Assembly: GCA_032250905.1 (NCBI GenBank)
Contig: JAVVEQ010000003.1
Location: forward strand, 62,001-126,000
Direction of reading: 5' to 3'
DNA length: 64,000 nucleotides
Source of the DNA: Desulfotignum sp032250905
GTDB taxonomy: Bacteria > Desulfobacterota > Desulfobacteria > Desulfobacterales > Desulfobacteraceae
Shown: piece after piece, positions 36,200 through 44,790 of the stretch
Layout: the number at the start of each line of letters is the position of its first letter
Position numbering within the stretch: the stretch's first letter is position 1
Notes under the pieces: generated by a model
Told to the model about the DNA's origin: nothing
Database searches by the model: none
What the model saw: only the letters and a program-made list of their open reading frames with translations
Made by a program: the position numbers and the translations under genes

Positions 36200-37798
36200 T
36201 TACAGTAAAATGAGATCGCCGCAATTGTCAACAAAAATATGGTTTTCCCGGCCGGACCGCTGGTTCGGCCGGGCCACCAGAACCGGGACCCTGGATTTGG
36301 ACATCACCCCGCTGGCAGTGCTTCCCAGCATCATTTTTTCAAATTCGCCATGGCCGTGAGTTCCCATGATAATCAGATCAAAATGATCCTTTGCAGCGAT
36401 TCTCGTAATTTCATCCACGGGATCTCCGTCTGTGACGATAATTCGGTTTTCCGACAGCGGGCAATGTGGGATTTCAGCCAACACTTTCTGGGAGGTGACA
36501 CGCATCCGCTTGTGCATGGCTTTTTTGGCCGCATCTATTTTGTCGCGGTTCAACGCGTCCCTTTCCTGCTGATTCATGGTGCCGGCCAGATTGACGCCTG
36601 TTCCGGTGGAAAAATCATCCAGGGTATCCGGCACTACATGCACGGCATGGACGTCTGCATTGAATCTGTTTCCAATGGCGCAGGCATATTTCACGGCGTG
36701 CCTGGCTGTAGGGGACAGGTCAGTGGCAAACAGAATCTTTTTGATGTCCATGACCAGGGATCCGGCGATTTCAAGGGCTTCGTCCGAGGACTCCTTTAAA
36801 GCAACGGGTTCGGGTTTCGCGGGTTTGGGCGGACCGAACATCACATTGATGAATTTGACATACCAGGCGGCTGACTGAATCTGAATGATATAGGCCAGAG
36901 ATATCAGCAGGGCAATGGTCAGGCCTTCTTTTCCGAACGCGGTCATGGCAATGGCCAAAGCGATGGACAGGTCCCGCATGACCACACCAAACACCATGGC
37001 AATGGCGTCTTCCCGCTGGAAAAGAAGACGGCCGGCAACGGTCAGCAGCACATAGGAGATCAGATAAAACACAGTCAGTGGCAGCAGGATGATGAGAATA
37101 TCGCCGGGGTTGGCAATGATATGTCTGGCTTTCAGGGACATGGCCACAAATGCGATGAGCACCACACCTAAAGCTGAAAAAGGCGGGAACTTGGGTTTGA
37201 TTTTCTCATTCCAGGTTTTTGTGCCGTATTTTTTCAGGCCATAGGTCTGGGTCAAAAGCCCTACTACCAGGGGAAAAAACACAAAAATGGCGATCTGTTT
37301 GAACATATGCAGCATATCCACGTCAATGGTGGCACCCATGAATACCTTGGTGTAGACCGGTGCAGCCAGAGATCCGATAACCAGCCCGAACACCACCATT
37401 TTGATGGCGGCTTCCTTGCTGCCTCTGGCAAACCCGGTCCAGGAAATGGTCATCCCGGAAGTGGGCAGCACGCCGATCAGAAAAAGGCCGACCGCCCACA
37501 GACCGTATTTGGGATCCTGGCCGGACAGCATCAGTTTTCCGATGAAAAATGCCAGGAGCGGAATGAGAATGAAATTGATGAACTGGGTGGCGGTCTGCAG
37601 TTTCAGATCCCGTCCTTTGAAAATGGTTTTCACATTCAGGGTCACCATCATGGGATATACCATGACAAAGGTAACGGGAATGATGAACTGTTTTAAAAAA
37701 CCGGCATCAAACAGATATCCGAAGATCAATCCAAAGCCCATGGCCACGGGGATGGTCCACACCAGGTTTTTCTGAATGAATGTCAACGCTTTGATCAT
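36200..37798 (-). CDS. BASS/ACR3-superfamily transporter fused to a universal stress protein domain
   Basis: 532 residues. The first 330 form about ten membrane helices of the bile acid:Na+ symporter/arsenite-efflux superfamily (LPTSGMTISWTGFARGSKEA, VFGVVMRDLSIALAIAMTAF). The ACR3 Cys motif is not apparent. After a Pro-rich linker, a UspA domain starts near 350 (MDIKKILFATDLSPTARHAV) and carries the nucleotide-binding signature IIMGTHGHGEFEKMMLGSTA. Nucleotide binding by the cytoplasmic UspA part probably gates transport; that is inference. Its start overlaps the stop of the small Cys-rich gene upstream. The transported anion is unknown. Confidence 0.85.
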   Translation of the reverse strand: MIKALTFIQKNLVWTIPVAMGFGLIFGYLFDAGFLKQFIIPVTFVMVYPMMVTLNVKTIFKGRDLKLQTATQFINFILIPLLAFFIGKLMLSGQDPKYGLWAVGLFLIGVLPTSGMTISWTGFARGSKEAAIKMVVFGLVIGSLAAPVYTKVFMGATIDVDMLHMFKQIAIFVFFPLVVGLLTQTYGLKKYGTKTWNEKIKPKFPPFSALGVVLIAFVAMSLKARHIIANPGDILIILLPLTVFYLISYVLLTVAGRLLFQREDAIAMVFGVVMRDLSIALAIAMTAFGKEGLTIALLISLAYIIQIQSAAWYVKFINVMFGPPKPAKPEPVALKESSDEALEIAGSLVMDIKKILFATDLSPTARHAVKYACAIGNRFNADVHAVHVVPDTLDDFSTGTGVNLAGTMNQQERDALNRDKIDAAKKAMHKRMRVTSQKVLAEIPHCPLSENRIIVTDGDPVDEITRIAAKDHFDLIIMGTHGHGEFEKMMLGSTASGVMSKSRVPVLVARPNQRSGRENHIFVDNCGDLILL

Positions 37799-38004
37799 GA
37801 CTGTTTTTCCTTATGATGAAGTGCTGCAATTGCGTCAGCATCGTTAAAGTTTTTTTTGGACACAAAATGAATGGGACAGGATGACCGGAATTTGCAGTAA
37901 ATATCCGGGTCACGGCATTCCAGGCATTCCTCGCACAAATAGATACCGTGCTTCAAACAAATATAACTGGTTTCCCTGTCCGGGTGGTTGACGCATCTGC
38001 CCAT
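37795..38004 (-). CDS. Small Cys-rich, zinc-ribbon-like protein
   Basis: 69 residues with nine Cys/His pairs arranged as B-box-like ligands (CVNHPDRETSYICLKHGIYL, CEECLECRDPDIYC). AGGAGG precedes ATG 38004 and the stop overlaps the transporter-UspA start (ATGA), so it is translationally coupled to it. A GTAACGTTAC palindrome lies 43 nt upstream. A metal-binding accessory role for the transporter is plausible but unproven. Confidence 0.7.
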   Translation of the reverse strand: MGRCVNHPDRETSYICLKHGIYLCEECLECRDPDIYCKFRSSCPIHFVSKKNFNDADAIAALHHKEKQS

Positions 38005-38046
38005 GGTTTCCTCCTGTTCAGTGACGGTTTGTTTTGCAGCAAAACG

Positions 38047-38056
38047 GTAACGTTAC
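38047..38056. promoter_or_regulatory. GTAACGTTAC palindrome, second copy
   Basis: The same perfect 10-bp palindrome occurs at 27498-27507 upstream of the DUF1638-OsmC operon. Here it lies before the small Cys-rich gene and transporter-UspA fusion. Both copies are intergenic, suggesting a shared regulator. Confidence 0.4.
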
Positions 38057-38076
38057 ATTTTCCAGAAGGCAGGCGG

Positions 38077-38787
38077 TTAAACCGGGGGCAGGGAAGCTTT
38101 CCCGAAAATGGTCACACCCCTGGCAAAGGTCTCTGCCGCATCGGTCAGTGCCAGGCAGTGGTCCATGGCAGACACCAGTTCCATCCGGCCGGTTTCCAGA
38201 TGCATGCGCGTGCACACCGCCTGCACCACATCACGGGCCAGGGTGTATACATAATTGGGGGCGGACAGACAGGGGATCTCGGCTTCATGATCTCCTGAAA
38301 CAAAGGCGGTTTCACAGGCGTGACGGTCCAGGGAATTCCAGGTTCTGCAGATCAGGGGACGCTGGTCATATACCATGCAGGCATGGTGATCCAGAAAGAT
38401 ACAAGGGGTCTGGTCTTTGATCGCCACCCGCTGTGCCAGAGACTGTCCCCGGGTATGGGCCAGGTTGGCGTGAATCCGGGTTTTCAGGTGACACATTTCA
38501 TCCAGGTTGAAACACTCCTGGATATGGGCGCAGATCAACACCGCCTCCAGGGGGGTGACATGGATGCGGGAATGGCAGCAGAAACTGCACCCGCTGGCAC
38601 AGTCAGGCACCGGGGATTCGCTGGTCAAGGCCACAGAAGCCAGCACCTGGGCCGCAGCATCCGTCACCTGCCGGATCATGGGAAGCATTGTCCGGGATGG
38701 ATCCCGGGTCTCTTTTTGAACGGCATCGGCGATCTGAAAAAAATAAGCGGACAAGGCATCTTTCTCCGGCGGCGTCTGATCCTGCAT
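38077..38787 (-). CDS. YkgJ-family Cys-cluster protein
   Basis: 236 residues. The family Cys cluster is visible as CASGCSFCCHSRIHVTPLEA near residue 65 and CIFLDHHACMVYDQRPLICR near 125, the CxxCC...C...C pattern thought to bind zinc or an Fe-S cluster. GGAGA precedes ATG 38787. The gene ends 72 nt before the small Cys-rich gene, on the same strand. The family's biochemical function is unknown. Confidence 0.75.
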   Translation of the reverse strand: MQDQTPPEKDALSAYFFQIADAVQKETRDPSRTMLPMIRQVTDAAAQVLASVALTSESPVPDCASGCSFCCHSRIHVTPLEAVLICAHIQECFNLDEMCHLKTRIHANLAHTRGQSLAQRVAIKDQTPCIFLDHHACMVYDQRPLICRTWNSLDRHACETAFVSGDHEAEIPCLSAPNYVYTLARDVVQAVCTRMHLETGRMELVSAMDHCLALTDAAETFARGVTIFGKASLPPV

Positions 38788-39123
38788 GGGGTCTCCAATG
38801 GTTTTGTAAGACAGGCAGCGATCTGCAGGAATCCGCCAGAGGGATGTCTGGAACTTACCGGTTATTCATGGCTACTACCTTACTGTATTCAGCATCACCG
38901 GTCAAGGAACCATAAATCACTGCCAGCAAATTCTTTTTATGCCGGGTTTGGGAGTCCTCCATCGTTTAAATGATCAAGTTATGAAAGCTATTGACATACT
39001 TCATATTAAAGGCTAACAATAAATATTGTCGACAATCGACGATTAATAAGCTCTGGTTTTATCTAACGGGAAAAAAGCTGATTTTAAAGTTTTGATCCCA
39101 AAAAAATTAAAGGGAGATATCAC
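38788..39123 (+). other. Intergenic transition into an AT-rich segment
   Basis: No gene is supported. The base composition changes here from GC-rich to AT-rich. The only clear signals are overlapping palindromes at 39025-39044 before the acidic amino acid transporter. Confidence 0.5.
39025..39044. promoter_or_regulatory. Overlapping palindromic operator before the gltI-like gene
   Basis: ATTGTCGACAAT (39025-39036) is a perfect palindrome, and AATCGACGATT (39034-39044) overlaps it. TTGT...ACAA symmetry is typical of FadR-subfamily GntR regulators, and one is encoded at 42293 behind the transporter genes. Confidence 0.6.
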
Positions 39124-39996
39124 ATGAAGAAAATTTCATTACTCAGTGCGATGTTCATGGCGTTTTTTGTCTTTACTTCAAATGCTATGGCGGTAGACAC
39201 GCTCGAAAAGATTTCAGACAGCGGCACATTTATTGTTGGAGCAAGGGATGGTGCTATTCCTTTTGGTTTTCACAATGATCAAAACGAACATGTCGGATTT
39301 AGTCTTGATATAGCAAAAGAATTTCACAAAGCACTGGAAGAAAAACTTGGTAAAACACTTGAGTTGAAAACTATCGTTGTCAACCCAAAAACCAGAATAC
39401 CTCTGGTTGCAAACGGGAATGTCCATATTGTAACAGGTTCTGCAACGCATACGATTCCTCGCGAAGATACCGTTGATTTTTCATTGACTTTTTTCCTTAC
39501 AGGCAGCCAGCTGCTGGTGAAAAAAGACAAGGGTTTTGCTTCTGTAAAAGACCTGTCCGGCAAAAAGATCGGTGCTGCGCAAGGATCAACCAACGAGAAA
39601 ACAATTAGAAAACTCAATGAATCCGGCTATTTTAACCCAGAAGCAAAATTGGTCATTTATCAAGAACATACCCAGGGAATGCTGGCGTTAAATAATGGTA
39701 TAATTGAAGCCTACTGCGGTGATGGAAGTCACTTGGCTGGTATGAAGAGCAAAGCAAAAAACGCTGATGATTACATAATTATCGGCGAAATGCTTTCTTA
39801 TGATCCTTATGCATTTATTCTTCCAGAAAACGATTCCAACTTCAGGGATTTTATTAATGAACAGCTTATCCGGATGTTCGTTGATGGAAGATACATGAAA
39901 TATTATGATAAATGGTTTGGCGCCAACGGTGTGGTACCTTTCCCAATGACGGATGATTTTAGAACATTGATTAAACTGCAATCCTGGCCCTTGTAA
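39124..39996 (+). CDS. GltI-like periplasmic binding protein for acidic amino acids
   Basis: 290 residues with a signal peptide ending at AMAVD. The stretch NPKTRIPLVANGNVHIVTGSA matches the GltI family (NRIPLLQNGTFD-type), the glutamate/aspartate binding protein. Neighbours are two permeases and an ATPase, giving a GltIJKL arrangement. Codons are AT-rich compared with flanking genes, a sign of recent transfer. Because a cysteate lyase and an Asp/Glu racemase lie just downstream, cysteate (the sulfonate analogue of aspartate) is a candidate ligand; that is inference. A GC-rich hairpin follows the gene. Confidence 0.85.
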   Translation: MKKISLLSAMFMAFFVFTSNAMAVDTLEKISDSGTFIVGARDGAIPFGFHNDQNEHVGFSLDIAKEFHKALEEKLGKTLELKTIVVNPKTRIPLVANGNVHIVTGSATHTIPREDTVDFSLTFFLTGSQLLVKKDKGFASVKDLSGKKIGAAQGSTNEKTIRKLNESGYFNPEAKLVIYQEHTQGMLALNNGIIEAYCGDGSHLAGMKSKAKNADDYIIIGEMLSYDPYAFILPENDSNFRDFINEQLIRMFVDGRYMKYYDKWFGANGVVPFPMTDDFRTLIKLQSWPL

Positions 39997-40025
39997 TATT
40001 CCGGGATATTTTCTTAAATAAATTT

Positions 40026-40051
40026 GGGGGGCTCGCGTTAAGGAGCCCCCC
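40026..40051 (+). terminator. Intercistronic hairpin after the gltI-like gene
   Basis: GGGGGGCTC (40026-40034) pairs with GAGCCCCCC (40043-40051) around an 8-nt loop. There is no T-run, so it more likely stabilises the upstream mRNA or attenuates than fully terminates. It mirrors hairpins behind the other SBP genes at 6136 and 56889. Confidence 0.65.
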
Positions 40052-40072
40052 AGTCCGTAGATGGAGTATCAT

Positions 40073-40804
40073 ATGTTAAATTATGACTTTAAATGGTCTA
40101 TTTTATGGGAAGAACCCTACGGCGGCTGGATACTGGAAGGAGTGGCAACAACCCTTAAATTAGGGGCTTTGTGCTGTTTGTTTTCTTTTATACTGGGTGT
40201 TATTATTGGAACTTTACGGATTACCAATTATAAACCTCTTAGAATATTTGCTGAAGCCTACACTGAATTTTTCCGGGATATTCCTTTACTGGTACAGCTT
40301 TTTTTCTGGTATTTTGCCGTACCGTCTCTGATGCCTGAAACCATGAGAGTCTGGGTTTACCAGGAAATCCCGAATTTTGAATTTTGGGTCGTTGTTGTTG
40401 GTCTTTCCTTATATTCATCTTCCAGGATGGCGGAACAAATCCGGGCTGGCATTAACTCTATTTCTCCTGATCAGTTTAACGCTGCCTTGAGTACCGGATT
40501 CAGCCATTATCAGGCGTATCGGTATGTGATCATTCCCCTTGCGGTAAGGCTTGTTATTCCACCCCTGACAACTGAAACACTAACGGTATTTAAAAATACT
40601 GCCCTTGCGATGACTGTAGGCGTACTGGAAACAACATTTATGAGTCAACAGGTTGAGGCATATACGTTTCACGGGCTTGAGGCAACAACGGCTGCCTGTG
40701 TAATTTATATGATCATAACACTGATTGTGGTTGGAACAATGAATTGGATTGAAAAAATGTTGGCAGTTCCGGGCCTTATCATCAGAAAAGGAGCCAACTC
40801 ATGA
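40073..40804 (+). CDS. Acidic amino acid ABC transporter permease (GltJ-like)
   Basis: 243 residues from ATG 40073, which has GGAG six bases upstream; an ATG 12 nt earlier would place the ribosome site inside the gene. Five membrane helices are apparent. Conserved permease features include EFFRDIPLLVQLFFWYFAVP near residue 60 and the EAA-like loop AALSTGFSHYQAYRYVIIPLA near 135. The stop overlaps the start of the second permease (ATGA). GltJ and GltK homologues form a heterodimeric channel. Confidence 0.88.
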   Translation: MLNYDFKWSILWEEPYGGWILEGVATTLKLGALCCLFSFILGVIIGTLRITNYKPLRIFAEAYTEFFRDIPLLVQLFFWYFAVPSLMPETMRVWVYQEIPNFEFWVVVVGLSLYSSSRMAEQIRAGINSISPDQFNAALSTGFSHYQAYRYVIIPLAVRLVIPPLTTETLTVFKNTALAMTVGVLETTFMSQQVEAYTFHGLEATTAACVIYMIITLIVVGTMNWIEKMLAVPGLIIRKGANS

Positions 40805-41457
40805 GTTTTGAATGGCAGGTTATTACCAACAATTTTTCCTTTTTAATGGGAGGCCTTTTAACCACCTTCCAGTTAGCAATAATTGCTATCTCAGGAGGGC
40901 TGGCACTTGGAATATTGGTGGGAATGGCGCGCTTAAGTTCTATCAAGCCCATATACTATCCAGCAACATTGTTTGTTAATCTTATGCGAACCCAACCCCT
41001 TATCCTTGTCATATTCTGGTTTTATTTTTTGATACCAATTGTTTTAGGAAACCCCATTGACGCTTTCACGTCAGCGGCGATTGCTTTTATTATTTTTGAA
41101 GCGTCTTATTTTGCAGAAATTATAAGAGCAGGAATTCAATCGATATCAAAAGGTCAGGTGGAGGCTGCATATTCTACTGGATTTACATATTGGCAGGCCA
41201 TGAGATATTTCATTATTCCACAGGCTTTGAAAAACATGCTGCCTTCTCTTATCACGCAAGGTGTCGTCGTATTCCAGGACACTTCTCTGGCCTATGTCAT
41301 AGGATTGCGGGAATTTTTGCGATCTGCAAATGTGGTGGATGCAAGAGAGATGAGAAGTGTTGAACTGTATTTGTTCGTAGGCTTTGTCTATTTCATGATT
41401 TGCTTTAGTATGAGCCGGATTTGTAAAAGAATGGAACTCAAGAAAGGGGCTGCATAA
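40801..41457 (+). CDS. Acidic amino acid ABC transporter permease (GltK-like)
   Basis: 218 residues. HisM-type permease with VNLMRTQPLILVIFWFYF near residue 60 and the EAA loop EAAYSTGFTYWQAMRYFIIP near 120, five helices in all. It overlaps the first permease by 4 nt and is followed within 1 nt by the ATPase. The AT-rich codon use matches the rest of the island. Confidence 0.88.
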   Translation: MSFEWQVITNNFSFLMGGLLTTFQLAIIAISGGLALGILVGMARLSSIKPIYYPATLFVNLMRTQPLILVIFWFYFLIPIVLGNPIDAFTSAAIAFIIFEASYFAEIIRAGIQSISKGQVEAAYSTGFTYWQAMRYFIIPQALKNMLPSLITQGVVVFQDTSLAYVIGLREFLRSANVVDAREMRSVELYLFVGFVYFMICFSMSRICKRMELKKGAA

Positions 41458-41458
41458 G

Positions 41459-42184
41459 ATGATTGAAATAATGAATGTTAGCAAGTGGTTTGGAGACCTC
41501 AAAGTCCTTGACAATGTCAACGAGACGATCAATAAAGGCCAGGTTGTCGTTATTTGTGGTCCTTCAGGGTCTGGTAAAAGCACGCTGTTAAAATCGCTCA
41601 ACGGATTGGAACCTTTTCAGGAAGGCGATATTCGGGTGGATGGAATTTCACTCATAGATCCCAAAACAAATTTCATAAAACTCAGACAAAAGATGGGAAT
41701 GGTATTTCAACGATTTGAACTTTACCCGCATCTGAAAGTAATAGAGAATATAACAATTGCACCCATCAAAGTGCTGAACCAATCCAAAACCAAGGCAAAC
41801 AAAAAAGCGATGGAACTTCTTGAAAGAGTTGGGATCCCTGAACAGGCGAATAAATACCCTGGCAATCTTTCTGGTGGTCAGCAGCAGCGCGTTGCCATTG
41901 CCAGGGCGCTTGCTATGGAACCGGATATCATGCTTTTTGATGAACCTACCTCTGCGCTTGATCCAGAGATGATAAAAGAGGTTTTAGATGTAATGGTGGA
42001 CCTTGCCAAGTCAGGGATGACAATGGTCGTTGTGACTCACGAAATGGGATTTGCAAAGGAAGTGGCTGATGAAATCATCTTTATGGATGAAGGCAGAATA
42101 ATTGAAAGAGGAACGGATAGAACCTTTTTTGAAAATCCTGAAAGTGATCGGGCAAAAGATTTTTTGAGTAAAATTTTAATTTAG
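41459..42184 (+). CDS. Acidic amino acid ABC transporter ATPase (GltL-like)
   Basis: 241 residues. Walker A GPSGSGKST near 35, LSGGQQQRVAIARALAMEP near 135-155, Walker B IMLFDEPTSALDPEM and VTHEMGFA follow. It is the last gene of the transporter and is closely similar in layout to the ATPase at 7197 but clearly diverged in DNA composition, so the two transporters have different origins. Confidence 0.92.
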   Translation: MIEIMNVSKWFGDLKVLDNVNETINKGQVVVICGPSGSGKSTLLKSLNGLEPFQEGDIRVDGISLIDPKTNFIKLRQKMGMVFQRFELYPHLKVIENITIAPIKVLNQSKTKANKKAMELLERVGIPEQANKYPGNLSGGQQQRVAIARALAMEPDIMLFDEPTSALDPEMIKEVLDVMVDLAKSGMTMVVVTHEMGFAKEVADEIIFMDEGRIIERGTDRTFFENPESDRAKDFLSKILI

Positions 42185-42292
42185 CCTTATGGCACCTGCC
42201 GCCTGTTAATACTCAATTGAATTTTGGCATTTGGGGGTTAGCGTTTTAAATGATGAGCATAGCAATTGCCATAGAAGAAGACGTATCTTCTG

Positions 42293-42964
42293 ATGAATGA
42301 TTTTAAAAAAGAGACATATAGCGACAAAGTCGCAAATTATATAAAAATTCGTATTCTAAATGGCAATCTTGGTCCAGGTGACTCCATTAAAGAGACTGCT
42401 ATCGCTTCACAACTCTCCATCAGTCGGGCTCCTGTAAGAGAAGCGATGTTGATATTACTTAGAGAAGGTCTTATAGAAATACATCCGCAAAGAGGGAAAA
42501 AGGTTACATCCCTTTCAGCAAAACAAATCAAAAACAGCTATTTTACTGGAGGTGTGCTTGAAGGCGCTGCAGTAGCTCAAGCCGTTGAACAATATACTGA
42601 TAAAGATATTGCTGAATTGGACAAAATCATTTCAAAAATGAAACAAATTGCAGACAGCGATGGCTCTGTATCAGATCAAGCGCCATTGGACCAGGCGTTT
42701 CATGATCTTCTTTTTTCCCGCATTGACAATGAATTGATTGTTGAACTTTGCCGCCGAACTTGCCAGGGGATTTCAAAATTTCTTTTATATAAACAGTGGG
42801 TTAAATTGTTTCCAGCGACAAGAGTCTATGAAAGACATAAAGAAATTGTTGACGCATTGAAAACAAAAGATCCCCGGATTATTGAGGTTGCGATTAGAAA
42901 TCATTACATGGAATCGGGTGAAAGAATGTCTGCTTTTGGTCCAGATATAAAGAATCAGATTTAA
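42293..42964 (+). CDS. GntR-family regulator, FadR/FCD type
   Basis: 223 residues. The winged helix lies at residues 8-75 (VANYIKIRILNGNLGPGDSI, then SRAPVREAMLILLREGLIE), and the FCD helical domain follows with His residues suited to metal binding (AFHDLLFSR, then ERHKEIVDALK, and RNHY). It ends 9 nt from the convergent racemase gene. It is AT-rich like the transporter genes and probably controls them through the palindrome at 39025. AGAAGA/TCTTCT at 42276-42291 overlaps its own ribosome site and may allow autoregulation. Confidence 0.87.
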   Translation: MNDFKKETYSDKVANYIKIRILNGNLGPGDSIKETAIASQLSISRAPVREAMLILLREGLIEIHPQRGKKVTSLSAKQIKNSYFTGGVLEGAAVAQAVEQYTDKDIAELDKIISKMKQIADSDGSVSDQAPLDQAFHDLLFSRIDNELIVELCRRTCQGISKFLLYKQWVKLFPATRVYERHKEIVDALKTKDPRIIEVAIRNHYMESGERMSAFGPDIKNQI

Positions 42965-42973
42965 AATCATTGT

Positions 42974-43678
42974 TTATGGATGTTTGACCATCCGGACAAT
43001 CGCTTCAGCCAGCACCTGGGAAGCGTCTATGGTGGAAATGGGCAGGTTCCCGCCCAGCACACTCAGTTCGGTGCACGCCACAATGGCCACCCGGACTCCC
43101 TGTCCTTTGAGATGGTCACAGACCCGGGCGTACTGTGGATGACGGTCCGGGGAAATGCGGCCGGTCTTCACCTGCCGGATGATGCGCAACAGCAGGTCCT
43201 GGTGTTCGGGGTCCGGCCACACTTCCACCATTCCTGTGGCTTCAAACCGGCGTGTGTACAACTTTGTGATGGCCACGGCGGGAGAGGCCAGCATTCCGAT
43301 GTTTTTTTCGCTGCTGAAATGCGTTTTTACTTCGTCCACCACCAGATCGATCATGTTGACCACCGGGATTTTCACGGCCTTCTGCACGGCATTGTGATAA
43401 TAATGGGCCGTGTTGCAGGGGATCACCAGAAAATCCGCGCCCCAGGCTTCCAGCCGACGTCCCATGTCCGCCATGACCGGTCCGGGGTCTTCGCCGTCGC
43501 CTTCAATAATGGCTTTAATGCGGGAGGGCACCTTGGGGTTGTTGTCCACGATGCACCGGATATGGTCCTTGTCATCCATGGCAGGGGTCAGCCGGATGAT
43601 GCGCTGCATCAGGTCCACCGTGGCTTCGGGCCCCATTCCACCGATGATGCCCACCACTTTTTCATTGTTTTGAGTCAT
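42974..43678 (-). CDS. Aspartate/glutamate racemase family protein
   Basis: 234 residues from ATG 43678 (MTQNNEKVVGIIGGMGPEAT); an upstream extension runs into the hairpin region. The two catalytic Cys of this cofactor-independent family are present in IPCNTAHYY near residue 82 and VACTELSVL near 195. It is the last gene of the minus-strand sulfonate operon. An obvious role is to interconvert D- and L-cysteate so that both forms reach the cysteate lyase; that is inference from the neighbours, and plain aspartate racemase is the alternative. Confidence 0.83.
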   Translation of the reverse strand: MTQNNEKVVGIIGGMGPEATVDLMQRIIRLTPAMDDKDHIRCIVDNNPKVPSRIKAIIEGDGEDPGPVMADMGRRLEAWGADFLVIPCNTAHYYHNAVQKAVKIPVVNMIDLVVDEVKTHFSSEKNIGMLASPAVAITKLYTRRFEATGMVEVWPDPEHQDLLLRIIRQVKTGRISPDRHPQYARVCDHLKGQGVRVAIVACTELSVLGGNLPISTIDASQVLAEAIVRMVKHP

Positions 43679-43703
43679 TGTTAACCGCTGCCGTTTTTGT
43701 TGG

Positions 43704-43735
43704 CGCGGCCGCCTCACGAAAAAAAGGCGGCCGCG
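43704..43735. terminator. GC-rich hairpin between cysteate lyase-like and racemase genes
   Basis: CGCGGCCGCC (43704-43713) pairs exactly with GGCGGCCGCG (43726-43735) around a 12-nt A-rich loop. No T-run follows in the direction of transcription, so it may protect or attenuate the transcript rather than end it. Confidence 0.55.
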
Positions 43736-43743
43736 GGGTTATA

Positions 43744-44745
43744 TCACTTTCTGAAGGAATCCATGTAGGCGTACAGGGCCGGTGATCCGCCCGTGTGCAG
43801 AAACAGGACGTTGGCACCGGATGCAAAATGCCCTGTTCTGACCAGATCCACAAGGCCGGCTGCGGTCTTGCCGGAGTAAACCGGATCCAGCAGAATCGCT
43901 TCAGTCTGCGCAAACAGTTTCACCGCTTCCACCATGCTGTCTGTGGGAATGGAATATCCCGGCCCCACATACTGGTCAAAACACACCACGCTTTCCCGGG
44001 GGATCTCTTTTTTGACCCCCAGGTTGGCGGCGGTCTCCTTTACCAGCTTGTAAACGATCTCCTCCTGGACCCTTTTTTCCCTGGACACATTCATACCGCT
44101 CAACGGGATGCCGGTCTCCATGGCGGTCATGCCCACCACCATGCCGGCATGGGTGCCGGCGGAACCGGACGGAACCACCAGGTGGTCGATGCTCAGCTGC
44201 ATGTCATTGAGCTGGGCCATGGTTTCCGCGGCACACGAAGCATATCCCAGTGCCCCGATGGTATTGGAGGCCCCGCCGGGAATGATATAGGGATGTCTGC
44301 CATCCGCTTTCAACGCCTCGGCTGTTTTTTCCATGGCCGCCATCATGTCGGTGCCGCCGGGGACGACCTCGATGCTTTTGACACCCATGAGCTCAAACAG
44401 AAAATTGTTGCCGCTGGCCTCTTTTTTATAGGAGCCTTTCACCCGTTCTTCCAGCACCAGGTGGCAGTCCAGGCCTTCTTTCACGGACCAGGCCAGGGTC
44501 AGGCGGCAGTGATTGGACTGCACCGCACCGCAAGTGATGATGGTGTCGGCATCATTTTCAAGGGCATCGGCAATGCAGAATTCCAATTTCCGGGTCTTGT
44601 TGCCGCCCCCGGCCCCGGGTAACAGGTCATCGCGCTTGATAAACAGGTTGACATTCCCTCCCAGGGCCCGGCTTAAAGCGGGCATAGGCTCGATGGGGGT
44701 GGGGGTCTGAATATATTTGCGTCTGGGAAATCGTGTAAAATTCAT
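43744..44745 (-). CDS. cuyA: L-cysteate sulfo-lyase-like PLP enzyme (CuyA/D-cysteine desulfhydrase family)
   Basis: 333 residues, the family's length. The PLP Lys lies in GAGGGNKTRKLEFCIADAL near residue 51; AVQSNHCRLTLAW follows near 78 and the phosphate-binding PSGSAGTHAGMVVG near 190. D-cysteine desulfhydrase, ACC deaminase and CuyA are close relatives and cannot be separated by eye. Context favours CuyA (cysteate to pyruvate, ammonia and sulfite): the next gene upstream encodes RidA, which clears the 2-aminoacrylate made by such eliminations, and HpsN is in the same operon. Confidence 0.72.
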   Translation of the reverse strand: MNFTRFPRRKYIQTPTPIEPMPALSRALGGNVNLFIKRDDLLPGAGGGNKTRKLEFCIADALENDADTIITCGAVQSNHCRLTLAWSVKEGLDCHLVLEERVKGSYKKEASGNNFLFELMGVKSIEVVPGGTDMMAAMEKTAEALKADGRHPYIIPGGASNTIGALGYASCAAETMAQLNDMQLSIDHLVVPSGSAGTHAGMVVGMTAMETGIPLSGMNVSREKRVQEEIVYKLVKETAANLGVKKEIPRESVVCFDQYVGPGYSIPTDSMVEAVKLFAQTEAILLDPVYSGKTAAGLVDLVRTGHFASGANVLFLHTGGSPALYAYMDSFRK

Positions 44746-44790
44746 GGGGATTCCTTAAATTTAAATGGGTTGTAAAAAATAGTATTCAGT

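Noticed and set aside
43744..44745. Calling the PLP enzyme a plain D-cysteine desulfhydrase or ACC deaminase
   Set aside because: Sequence alone cannot exclude these, but the operon with hpsN, ridA and a racemase favours cysteate sulfo-lyase; the uncertainty is kept in the confidence value.
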